A DNA stretch of 5,801 bases from Anaerolineae bacterium (GCA_020433835.1 JAGRBY010000474.1:1-5801); one strand, 5' to 3'; positions 1 through 5,776 are shown, counted from the first letter of the stretch. Notes: a model not told the origin generated them from the letters alone. Numbers and translations: made by a program.

Positions 1-7
1 AATTTTG

Positions 8-38
8 ATACAGTGACATTGGCCGGGAGTCACTGTAT
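8..38. repeat. Hairpin-forming inverted repeat at left edge
   Basis: A perfect 10-bp inverted repeat, ATACAGTGAC (8-17) and GTCACTGTAT (29-38), encloses an 11-base loop. It sits about 50 bases upstream of the small acidic gene. The plus-strand sequence after it (TCTTAA) is only weakly T-rich, so it is a poor match to a classical intrinsic terminator. It could still end transcription of a gene lying to the left. In-frame stops near the edge (TGA at 6-8 and TGA at 14-16, in two different frames) allow a gene to end here but do not prove it. An operator for the downstream gene is an alternative. Confidence 0.5.
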
Positions 39-89
39 TCTTAATGAAGCAACCCGGTTATATCTATCGTTTGAAGGGGAAGCCTTAAC

Positions 90-383
90 ATGCAAAAGCA
101 ACTCAATTTCATCAGAAACCTGCCGGACTATTCCGGAGGGTATGAATATGATCTTACTGTTCAACTTCCTGTGTTCTCAAGAGAAAATATTCGTGAAATC
201 GCCCAACCTCTGATCGATGAAGTTGACGTCGATTTAGGTTTAATGCACTGTGCAAGATTTCGCTGGCAAGATGTTGATCGCATTCAGGACTACTTTGAAG
301 ATCTTGGTTTCGACATAAACCATATTGATGAACGTAAAATAGAAGATTGGGAAGATTGGGTTGAAGTTCAAGCCGTAGATTAA
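90..383 (+). CDS. Small acidic hypothetical protein (97 aa)
   Basis: I do not recognise this family and assign no function. The ATG at 90 is preceded by a good ribosome-binding site, AAGGGGA at 74-80, nine bases upstream, which supports this start. The protein is strongly acidic: by hand count 23 Asp/Glu against 9 Lys/Arg. The acid is concentrated in the middle (IDEVDVD, residues 43-49) and in the C-terminal third, which has two tryptophans in an IEDWEDWVE stretch near residues 84-92. It has no signal peptide, membrane segment or obvious metal-binding cluster, so it is probably a small soluble cytoplasmic protein. The region around residues 60-80 looks helical (QDVDRIQDYFEDLGF). Its codons appear more A/T-ending than those of the transporter genes. 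It stands alone between the left-edge hairpin and the terminator at 403-450. An acidic adaptor or immunity-like protein is conceivable but nothing here shows that. I am fairly sure it is a real gene and have no evidence for its role. Confidence 0.72.
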   Translation: MQKQLNFIRNLPDYSGGYEYDLTVQLPVFSRENIREIAQPLIDEVDVDLGLMHCARFRWQDVDRIQDYFEDLGFDINHIDERKIEDWEDWVEVQAVD

Positions 384-402
384 TTCTTCACTGACGGAAG
401 AC

Positions 403-450
403 AAAACAGTGGTAGCTCCGAATTCTCGTTAGAGCTACCACTGTTTTTTT
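403..450. terminator. Strong bidirectional intrinsic terminator between convergent genes
   Basis: A perfect 16-bp stem pairs 403-418 (AAAACAGTGGTAGCTC) with 432-447 (GAGCTACCACTGTTTT) around a 13-base loop. On the plus strand the right arm runs into seven T residues (444-450), the classical Rho-independent layout, 20 bases after the stop of the small acidic gene. On the minus strand the other arm ends in TTTTGTCTT, so the same hairpin can end transcription of the RDD gene, whose stop codon is at 468-470. The position between two convergent genes fits shared use. Confidence 0.93.
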
Positions 451-467
451 AAACCATAAGTAGCTGA

Positions 468-1445
468 TTATTGGTTCAACTGACCCACTCTTTCGCGCCA
501 GGTGTTAACGGTTTGAAATTCGCTAACCACGACAGTTCGTTGGGCAATAAGAATATCGTAAGCAAAGGTGACGTTGATATTGATGATATCGAACGTCTCA
601 CCGGTGTCGATGTTCGCCAGAGCCGTACGCGCGATGCTGTTGATAAGAGCAGTTTGTGCTTCTTCCGTATCAAGGTAACCCTTATACCACACCCGAATAT
701 TTAACAGACGGGGGGGAGGCTCGCTCGACGGTATCGTTCTATCCTCAACAATCACCGAAAAAAAACGCTCCTCCGCTTTTAGTTGATGGGTGAGCGCATC
801 CGTTTCAGCCGTTGTCGTCGCTCCCATCGACGAAAAATTCACCAATCCGGCAACAGCAATCGCAACTACAAACAGTAGCCCCGCTGTCTTCCGCAAGTCG
901 GGCGACTGCGGAAAAGCCGAAATCGCATGCCCCTCCAAATGAACCACGTACGTTTTGCATACAAGATCATGCCAGGCTTGGCAGGTTATTTGATTAAAGA
1001 AAAAGGTATAGGCTAAGACAGAACCAAGCCCCAACGCTACGCTAAGTTGCAGCCATTGCATGACATCAATTTCAAATACCGGCAGTGACCAGCCCAATAG
1101 ACTAACTGGTGTCGCCAGAATGGTTGTTCGTATCAAAGAACGTCTCCAATCAATGGGCCGATTATCGGTTCCTCGCACTGCAATGTGGGTAAAGCGTTTG
1201 CCCGGCGTTTGCCCGCCGCCTAAATTAGAATTAAAAATTCCAAAGTAAAGCAAAACAATGGGTATCCCCACCCAGCGACCGTAGGGGCCAAGCTGAAACC
1301 ACACCGACCACAACAGCCAACTGCTTACGTGCCCCCCAATACCCAAAATAACCATGTCGATAATCATGGCCGCGCTTCGATGCCAGATACTGGCCGGCGG
1401 CGGTACATGGGTGGAATAGTCTTTTGAAGAGATCGTGTTTTCCAA
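468..1445 (-). CDS. RDD-family membrane protein with a C-terminal extra domain
   Basis: This is a 325-residue integral membrane protein of the RDD family (PF06271), whose molecular role is mostly unknown; some members have been linked to ion or osmotic stress. Family features visible are Arg23 and Asp30 in the first helix region (WHRSAAMIIDMVILG), the GQTPGKR loop at 78-84, and WHDLVCKTYVV at 158-168. Predicted membrane segments lie near 25-48, 58-73, 105-123, 128-150 and 185-205. Residues 206-325 form a soluble tail that is not part of the RDD domain. It looks like a mixed alpha/beta domain (RVWYKGYLDTEEAQ, then alternating hydrophobic strands), and I cannot assign it. With five membrane segments and a cytoplasmic N-terminus the tail would face outside, but that topology is inferred. 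The start codon is TTG, the only plausible one: an in-frame TGA lies five codons upstream (plus-strand 1458-1460), and the first internal ATG would cut off Arg23. The gene is divergent from the transporter operon and ends at the shared terminator 403-450. Confidence 0.88.
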   Translation of the reverse strand: MENTISSKDYSTHVPPPASIWHRSAAMIIDMVILGIGGHVSSWLLWSVWFQLGPYGRWVGIPIVLLYFGIFNSNLGGGQTPGKRFTHIAVRGTDNRPIDWRRSLIRTTILATPVSLLGWSLPVFEIDVMQWLQLSVALGLGSVLAYTFFFNQITCQAWHDLVCKTYVVHLEGHAISAFPQSPDLRKTAGLLFVVAIAVAGLVNFSSMGATTTAETDALTHQLKAEERFFSVIVEDRTIPSSEPPPRLLNIRVWYKGYLDTEEAQTALINSIARTALANIDTGETFDIININVTFAYDILIAQRTVVVSEFQTVNTWRERVGQLNQ

Positions 1446-1451
1446 ATTTTG

Positions 1452-1455
1452 CCTC
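1452..1455 (-). promoter_or_regulatory. Ribosome-binding site fixing a TTG start
   Basis: On the minus strand GAGG (plus-strand CCTC at 1452-1455) lies six bases before the TTG at 1445-1443. This spacing is what selects the TTG as the start of the RDD protein, since no ATG or GTG in frame occurs before the first membrane helix. Confidence 0.6.
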
Positions 1456-1478
1456 GTTCACTGTATCGTCCGGTTCAA

Positions 1479-1509
1479 AGTATACAACAACTCACCCCGA
1501 TAGCGGCAA
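1479..1509 (-). promoter_or_regulatory. Possible promoter of the RDD gene
   Basis: On the minus strand TATACT (plus-strand 1484-1479) resembles a -10 element and TTGCCG (1509-1504) a -35 element. The 19-base spacer is longer than ideal and the -35 match is modest, so this is a weak call. It lies in the divergent gap, about 20 bases to the left of the transporter promoter and its inverted repeat, so a regulator bound there might affect both directions. Confidence 0.3.
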
Positions 1510-1528
1510 TAGCTCCTGTATTTTTCCT

Positions 1529-1554
1529 GTGGTTTGACTTTTTTCACAAACCAC
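1529..1554. promoter_or_regulatory. Candidate operator: 8-bp inverted repeat inside the promoter
   Basis: GTGGTTTG (1529-1536) and CAAACCAC (1547-1554) form a perfect inverted repeat with a 10-base centre. The left arm overlaps the first three bases of the -35 element, the repeat covers the whole spacer, and its right arm stops exactly one base before TATAAT. A protein bound here would block RNA polymerase. The dyad spacing is compatible with a dimeric repressor such as a TetR-, MarR- or GntR-type protein, but no such gene is in the window. The centre (ACTTTTTTCA) is T-rich. There is no T-run after the right arm, so a terminator is unlikely. Confidence 0.55.
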
Positions 1555-1560
1555 TATAAT
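1534..1560 (+). promoter_or_regulatory. Sigma-70-type promoter of the transporter operon
   Basis: TTGACT at 1534-1539 matches five of six bases of the -35 consensus, and TATAAT at 1555-1560 is a perfect -10. The 15-base spacer is short compared with the usual 17. Transcription would begin near 1567, giving a leader of only about 22 bases before the ATG at 1590, with AAAGG at 1579-1583 as ribosome-binding site. The spacer and most of the -35 are covered by the inverted repeat 1529-1554. Confidence 0.72.
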
Positions 1561-1589
1561 TGTCATAAATTTACTTACAAAGGCTGTCG

Positions 1590-2795
1590 ATGGCTACATC
1601 TGAGTCAAATTTTAAAGTCTCCTGTCGGAAAATATGGAAGATTTTCGGGCCGCATCCGGAGCAAGTCAAACAATCGCTTAAGCCCGATATGTCGCGCGCC
1701 GAAATTTTGCAGCAGACCGGCCATGTGGTCGCTGTTAAAAATGTTTCGTTTGGAGTGCGAGCCGGTGAAACATTTGTGGTGATGGGGTTATCCGGCAGCG
1801 GCAAATCCACTTTGGTGCGCTGCATCTCTCGCCTGATCGAACCCACCAGCGGACAGATCATCATTGAGGGCGAAGATGTAACCGCCATGTCGGAAGATCG
1901 GCTGCGGCTGCTGCGTCGGCAAAAGATGAGCATGGTCTTTCAACATTTTGGCCTCTTTCCACATCGCAAGGTCATTGATAATGTGGCCTATGGTTTAGAA
2001 ATTCAAGGCGTCGACCGTAAAACTCGACTCGAGCGTGCGCGAGATGTTCTTAAGATGGTCAGCCTGACCGGTTGGGAGAATCACTATCCGGGTGAATTGA
2101 GCGGTGGCATGCAGCAGCGGGTTGGCATTGCTCGGGCGCTGGCCGTCGATCCCGAAATTCTCTTTTTCGATGAACCGTTTAGTGCGCTCGATCCGCTCAT
2201 TCGCCGCGAGATGCAAGACGAACTGCTTAATCTGCAAAAGGTGATGCAAAAGACTATCATCTTCATCACCCACGACTTTCTAGAAGCGGTTAAACTGGGC
2301 GACGACATTGCCATTATGAAAGATGGCGAGATTGTGCAGGTCGGTACACCCGATCAGGTTATTCTTAATCCGGCCAATGATTATGTCCGTGAATTTACCA
2401 AAGATGTGCCGCGTTCTCGCGTTTTGTCGGCACGAGCTATTATGAAACCTTGTGACGTGGTTTGCTCTGAAAATGACTCGCCGGAGCGGGTGCAGACCCG
2501 GTTGCAGAATCAGCTCAGTGCAATCGCTTTTGTTAATTCTGAGAATGGGCGCTTCTTGGGTATCCTATCACGTGAGCAGATTGATCGTGCCGTGCCAACG
2601 GTCAACCGCACCGTACGCCCGCTGCTTCACGACAACCAGCCGACCGTTTCGCCGCATACCTTTCTCAGTGATCTGTTGTCGATTGTCGCCGCCACTGATT
2701 TGCCGGTGCCGGTGGTTGACAGCAGCCGCACGTTGCTCGGCTCAATCGATCGAACGTCTGTTATTATGGCTTTGGGTGGTGCAGTCGACGGTTAG
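1590..2795 (+). CDS. proV: Glycine betaine/quaternary amine ABC transporter ATP-binding protein with CBS-like C-terminus
   Basis: This is the cytoplasmic ATPase of an osmoprotectant importer (ProV/OpuAA type, quaternary amine uptake family). It hydrolyses ATP as a dimer to drive uptake of glycine betaine, proline betaine or related solutes. All catalytic motifs are intact: Walker A GLSGSGKST at 66-74, Q-loop Gln118, signature LSGGMQQR at 170-177, Walker B ILFFDE at 190-195, D-loop SALD at 198-201 and switch His228. The N-terminal extension (residues 1-45) and the MGLSGSGKST form of Walker A are typical of this subfamily. Residues about 275-401 fit a degenerate tandem CBS pair (near 280-335 and 340-400). 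In the Lactococcus OpuA homologue these domains sense ionic strength and bind c-di-AMP. There is no acidic C-terminal tail like that of OpuA. The length of 401 residues is close to E. coli ProV. The stop is doubled (TAG TAA), and the permease follows 37 bases later, so the two are co-transcribed. The substrate within the family is inferred. Confidence 0.93.
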   Translation: MATSESNFKVSCRKIWKIFGPHPEQVKQSLKPDMSRAEILQQTGHVVAVKNVSFGVRAGETFVVMGLSGSGKSTLVRCISRLIEPTSGQIIIEGEDVTAMSEDRLRLLRRQKMSMVFQHFGLFPHRKVIDNVAYGLEIQGVDRKTRLERARDVLKMVSLTGWENHYPGELSGGMQQRVGIARALAVDPEILFFDEPFSALDPLIRREMQDELLNLQKVMQKTIIFITHDFLEAVKLGDDIAIMKDGEIVQVGTPDQVILNPANDYVREFTKDVPRSRVLSARAIMKPCDVVCSENDSPERVQTRLQNQLSAIAFVNSENGRFLGILSREQIDRAVPTVNRTVRPLLHDNQPTVSPHTFLSDLLSIVAATDLPVPVVDSSRTLLGSIDRTSVIMALGGAVDG

Positions 2796-2832
2796 TAATC
2801 TGTTTTATAGCCTACTCTAAAAGGAATAGACC

Positions 2833-4989
2833 ATGGTTCGTTGGGAATCCATTAGTGGTTACATTCAAATCCATCGGCGTGATGTGATGTACCTGGCCTT
2901 ATTGGTGCTAATTTTGCTACTGCCGTTGATTGTAGACAGCCTATCGACCGACCTGACGGAATTTCCTGAAACGTGGGATGTTCATCTGCGTGAGCCACTT
3001 GACAATTTTCAGCGGTGGACCATTCGTAACCGGCTGACCCACCCCCTCTTTACCTGGTTTTTCGATCCTCTTAGCGATGCCGTAGATTTCTCTATTCGCC
3101 AAATTGAGGGTGTTTTACTGTGGCTGCCGTGGCCGGTTGTCGTACTAACGGCTTTTTTGTTGGGGCAGCGGGCTGTGGGGCTACGAGTTGCCCTCTTTTC
3201 TGCATTTGCTATGCTATTTATGGGTTTCATGGGGCTGTGGGATGAGGGTATGCTCACCTTGGCCCTCATGGCTGTTTCGGTTGTGATCGCACTCCTAATT
3301 GGCATCCCATTGGGAGTCTTGGCCGCCCGCTCCGACAAGTTCGAAGCGGGGCTGCGTCCTTTGCTCGATATCATGCAAACGCTGCCCGCTTTTGTCTACC
3401 TCATTCCGGTTTTACTCTTTTTTGGTATTGCCCGCGTGCCGAGCGTCATCGCCACCGTGATTTATGCCTTGCCGCCTGCTATTCGACTAACGAACTTGGG
3501 CATTCGGCAAGTCTCGCCGTCGGCGGTCGAAGCTGCCCGCGCGTTCGGTTCAACAGGCCGGCAAACGCTGTTCAAAGTTCAAATTCCGCTGGCCTTGCCG
3601 ACGATTATCGCCGGAGTCAACCAGACCATTATGATGGCTTTTGGCATTGTGGTTATCGCGGCGCTTATCGGCGCAGGTGGCTTGGGTAACGAAGTGCTCA
3701 TCGCCCTGCAAAAACAACAGGTTGGGCGTGGCTTTATCGCCGGTATGGCTATTGTCTTTATGGCGATTCTGCTCGATCGGGTCAGCTATGGATTTAGCCG
3801 TCAGCAAACCGTTAGCGACATGCGACACAGCCAGGGCTTTCATCTGCTACCCAACAGTTGGGATCGTTTTGCCATCGTACGCGGTTTTGAACACGGCCTC
3901 GATCTCATTTTAACGAGTAGTGATCGGCTGGCGCAAGTCATTGCTAACGGTCTGGCAAATTTGGTTAGCTTTATCGGTGGGATATTTGGAAAAAAAGAAG
4001 CTGGCAGGAATGGCGCTAATTTTCTGCGCGGTCAGGCTTTTTTAGTAGCCTCAGTGCTGTTGATTTGTGGATTATTGGTTGTCCATGCTCTTGTTCCCTA
4101 TGGGCAAGAGTTTCCCGAAGCCTGGGTGTTTGATCTGGGCCAACCCGTTGATGCCGGCGTCGAGTGGATGCGCGACAATCTCTACCAAATTGGCGATACC
4201 TCTATCGGCACCGGCCCCTTGAGCGATTTTTTACTCATTTACACCCTCAATCCTATCCGTGCCTTTTTGCAAGATTGGCTGTCGTGGCCGTTGGTCATTT
4301 TGGGGTTCGCCGTAATCGCTTACTCGGTTGGTGGTTGGCGGCTGGCGATCTTTTCAGCGGTCGGACTGTTTGCGGTTGGGTTGATGGGCTTGTGGGAAGA
4401 CAGCATGAACACCCTCAGCCAGGTGATTGTAGCCGTCTTCATCACTGTTCTGATCGCGATACCGCTTGGTGTGCTTTCCGCTCGCAGCGATACAATCGAG
4501 GCCTTTCTGAAACCGATTCTCGATACGCTGCAAACCATTCCCTTCTTTGTCTATCTTATTCCGGTCATTATTCTTTTTAATGTGGGTCGGATTCCGGGCA
4601 TTATGGCTTCGGTACTTTACGCCCTGCCGCCAGGCATCCGGCTGACCAATCTCGGTATCCGGCAGATTTCAAATGAAACGATGGAGGCCGCGCGTGCTTT
4701 TGGCTCAACGCCGCGCCAAACGCTGTTTAAAGTGCAACTGCCGCTGGCCCTACCGGCGATTGCGCTGGGAGTCAATCAAGTCATTATGATGGTTTTGGCG
4801 ATGGTGGTTGTGGCCGGTCTGGTCGGCGGCGGTGGTTTGGGGCTGTTGGCCGTCAAAGGCTTGGCTAATCCGATGCGTGATTTAGGTCGGGGTATTGAAG
4901 CAGGTATCGCCATCGTTCTTCTGGCGATGATTTTAGATCGAATTACACAGACGTGGGCTAAAAATCGAGAGATTAAGGGGCATCACTAA
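2833..4989 (+). CDS. proW: Fused double-permease of a glycine betaine-type ABC transporter
   Basis: This 718-residue inner-membrane protein contains two ProW/OpuAB-like permease halves in tandem, about twice the usual single-permease size, so one chain can supply both transmembrane domains of the importer. Each half has an N-terminal helix (about 19-36 and 402-420), an outside segment with a shared FPExW...L..P.D....W...N pattern (44-66 and 427-449), then the BPD_transp_1 core. Aligning residues 136-285 with 521-670 (constant offset 385, no gaps) gives about 95 identities in 150 by hand count. The EAA coupling loop that docks on the ATPase is intact in both: EAARAFGST at 233-241 and 618-626, each followed by RQTLFKVQ and a PLALP. 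Residues 321-400 are a linker with scattered charges. The start is fixed by AAGGA at 2821-2825, seven bases before the ATG. No substrate-binding domain is fused to it. Similar double permeases are, to my knowledge, known in some bacterial groups, so the architecture is uncommon rather than new. Confidence 0.92.
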   Translation: MVRWESISGYIQIHRRDVMYLALLVLILLLPLIVDSLSTDLTEFPETWDVHLREPLDNFQRWTIRNRLTHPLFTWFFDPLSDAVDFSIRQIEGVLLWLPWPVVVLTAFLLGQRAVGLRVALFSAFAMLFMGFMGLWDEGMLTLALMAVSVVIALLIGIPLGVLAARSDKFEAGLRPLLDIMQTLPAFVYLIPVLLFFGIARVPSVIATVIYALPPAIRLTNLGIRQVSPSAVEAARAFGSTGRQTLFKVQIPLALPTIIAGVNQTIMMAFGIVVIAALIGAGGLGNEVLIALQKQQVGRGFIAGMAIVFMAILLDRVSYGFSRQQTVSDMRHSQGFHLLPNSWDRFAIVRGFEHGLDLILTSSDRLAQVIANGLANLVSFIGGIFGKKEAGRNGANFLRGQAFLVASVLLICGLLVVHALVPYGQEFPEAWVFDLGQPVDAGVEWMRDNLYQIGDTSIGTGPLSDFLLIYTLNPIRAFLQDWLSWPLVILGFAVIAYSVGGWRLAIFSAVGLFAVGLMGLWEDSMNTLSQVIVAVFITVLIAIPLGVLSARSDTIEAFLKPILDTLQTIPFFVYLIPVIILFNVGRIPGIMASVLYALPPGIRLTNLGIRQISNETMEAARAFGSTPRQTLFKVQLPLALPAIALGVNQVIMMVLAMVVVAGLVGGGGLGLLAVKGLANPMRDLGRGIEAGIAIVLLAMILDRITQTWAKNREIKGHH

Positions 4990-4996
4990 AAATTGT

Positions 4997-5071
4997 ATCT
5001 TCTCAAAAAGTAGGTGAGCTTGTAGGACAAACTTAAGTTTGTCTTACATTACCACGAGTTATTGAGAAGAT
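4997..5071. repeat. Nested inverted repeat in the convergent gap
   Basis: An outer perfect 10-bp inverted repeat, ATCTTCTCAA (4997-5006) and TTGAGAAGAT (5062-5071), encloses an inner near-perfect palindrome at 5021-5048. The whole 75-bp unit sits between the stop of the permease (4989) and the stop of the Uma2 gene (5073-5075, minus strand). Read on the minus strand the outer stem is followed by ACAATTTTT, so it may act as a terminator for the Uma2 transcript. On the plus strand no T-run follows. The size and nested symmetry also fit a small non-coding dispersed element, but no target-site duplication is visible next to it. Confidence 0.6.
5021..5048. repeat. 14-bp-arm palindrome, REP-like
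   Basis: TGTAGGACAAACTT (5021-5034) is followed directly by AAGTTTGTCTTACA (5035-5048), pairing at 13 of 14 positions; the single mismatch is at 5044. It has no spacer on DNA, so it is a full palindrome centred on CTTAAG. Palindromes of this general form, starting with TGTAGG and lying between genes, are common dispersed repeats in some genomes. Whether this one is repeated elsewhere cannot be seen from a single window. Confidence 0.65.
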
Positions 5072-5072
5072 C

Positions 5073-5693
5073 CTAAAAATCAGGTGTCCAGATGTCTTTC
5101 AGGTTTAGGGTAAACCCGACCAGCACCGGTTCGCCGGAAAGTGTGTCAACATCATCCAACTGCGTTACCTGACCACTTGCGTCATACACGTAAATCTGTT
5201 TTTGCTCAGGGTTGATGAGCCAGCCTAACTCAAGGCCATTAGCAACATACTCTTCCATTTTACTTTGCAAATCTTGTAAACGGTCGGATGCTGAGCGTAG
5301 TTCAATGACGAAATCGGGACAAAGCGGCAGAAACTTCTTTTTCTGGGCCGCATCAAAACCGGCCAGTCGGGAGCGTTTGACCCAAGCTACATCAGGCGCA
5401 CGCATCGCTCCGTTCGGTAAAATAAACCCGCCCGATGAGTCGAATACAATGCCGGTTCCATCTTGTTTAGACCAAATATGTACCTGTGTTGTCAATTCTG
5501 AATTTCGCCAACTCGACTCTGCTCCGACTGGTGACATAATGACTAGATCCCCTTCCGCAGTTCGTTCGATTTGTAAATCCCGGTTAATGCGACAAAACTC
5601 TAACAGTTGGTCATCGGTAAGATTGATGACAGGCTGCATATGAAGGATGAAAGCATTTGTTTTTTCTTTATCAAGAATTTGAGTCTTGATCAT
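5073..5693 (-). CDS. Uma2 family putative endonuclease (DUF820)
   Basis: This 206-residue protein matches the Uma2/DUF820 family (PF05685), which has a PD-(D/E)xK restriction-endonuclease-like fold. Its biological targets are largely unknown, and it is often found in many copies in cyanobacteria and Chloroflexota. Visible family features, in order, are LTDDQLLEFCRINRDLQIE at 25-43, the SPVG turn at 54-57, APDVAWV at 99-105, CPDFVIELRSASDRLQDLQ at 125-143, and KMEEYVANGLELGWLINP at 145-162. Likely metal ligands are Asp101 and Glu131. Residue 133, where a lysine might be expected in a strict ExK motif, is Arg, and Lys145 is the nearby conserved-looking lysine. The residue roles are inferred from the family. 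There is no signal peptide or membrane segment. The ATG at 5693 has AAAGGGG (plus-strand 5700-5706) six bases upstream; a later ATG at residue 19 is less likely because it lacks this site. It converges on the transporter operon and appears to be transcribed alone. No partner gene is visible, and a defence or mobile-element role is unproven. Confidence 0.92.
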   Translation of the reverse strand: MIKTQILDKEKTNAFILHMQPVINLTDDQLLEFCRINRDLQIERTAEGDLVIMSPVGAESSWRNSELTTQVHIWSKQDGTGIVFDSSGGFILPNGAMRAPDVAWVKRSRLAGFDAAQKKKFLPLCPDFVIELRSASDRLQDLQSKMEEYVANGLELGWLINPEQKQIYVYDASGQVTQLDDVDTLSGEPVLVGFTLNLKDIWTPDF

Positions 5694-5730
5694 CAGATGC
5701 CCCTTTAAGGCTTTTAAAACAGTTTCTAAG

Positions 5731-5769
5731 AAAAGGAGTCCCAGCCGTTATACGATGGGACTCCTTTTT
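5731..5769. terminator. Hairpin terminator upstream of the Uma2 gene
   Basis: A perfect 13-bp stem pairs 5731-5743 (AAAAGGAGTCCCA) with 5756-5768 (TGGGACTCCTTTT) around a 12-base loop. The plus strand continues with T then ATTAA, and the minus strand ends in TTTTCTTAG, so the hairpin could work in either direction. The only neighbouring gene it could end is one entering from the right on the minus strand, which makes it a boundary insulating the Uma2 gene from upstream transcription. It begins 37 bases upstream of the Uma2 ATG. Confidence 0.8.
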
Positions 5770-5776
5770 ATTAACG

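Noticed and set aside
39..89. Promoter for the small acidic gene
   Set aside because: TATATC near 59-64 resembles a -10 element, but no -35-like hexamer lies at an acceptable distance, so I do not report a promoter there.
13..213. Open frame of 66 codons overlapping the start of the small acidic gene
   Set aside because: It has no ribosome-binding site, runs across the left-edge hairpin, and overlaps the better-supported frame starting at 90, which has a proper site and an acidic, protein-like composition.
1458..1466. TCACTGTAT, identical to part of the left-edge hairpin arm (30-38)
   Set aside because: A single 9-base match in 5.8 kb is within chance expectation, and here it has no opposing arm, so it is not a shared site on this evidence.
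1571..1933. Minus-strand open frame of 120 codons opposite the start of the ATPase gene
   Set aside because: It lies wholly opposite the Walker A and neighbouring coding region of the clear ATPase, spans the operon leader, and shows low-complexity Ser/Arg-rich composition typical of antisense frames.
2452..2820. Plus-strand open frame of 122 codons overlapping the end of the ATPase gene
   Set aside because: It is out of frame with the conserved CBS-like region, is rich in Cys/Arg/Ser as shifted frames are, and would leave no room for the ribosome-binding site of the permease.
5212..5643. Plus-strand open frame of 143 codons opposite the Uma2 gene
   Set aside because: The minus-strand frame matches the Uma2 family over its whole length; the plus-strand frame is its antisense shadow and has no recognisable domain.
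5694..5730. Promoter for the Uma2 gene
   Set aside because: The 37 bases between its ATG and the hairpin contain a ribosome-binding site but no -10/-35 pair at usable spacing; a TATAAC in the hairpin loop (minus strand, 5752-5747) lacks a partner.
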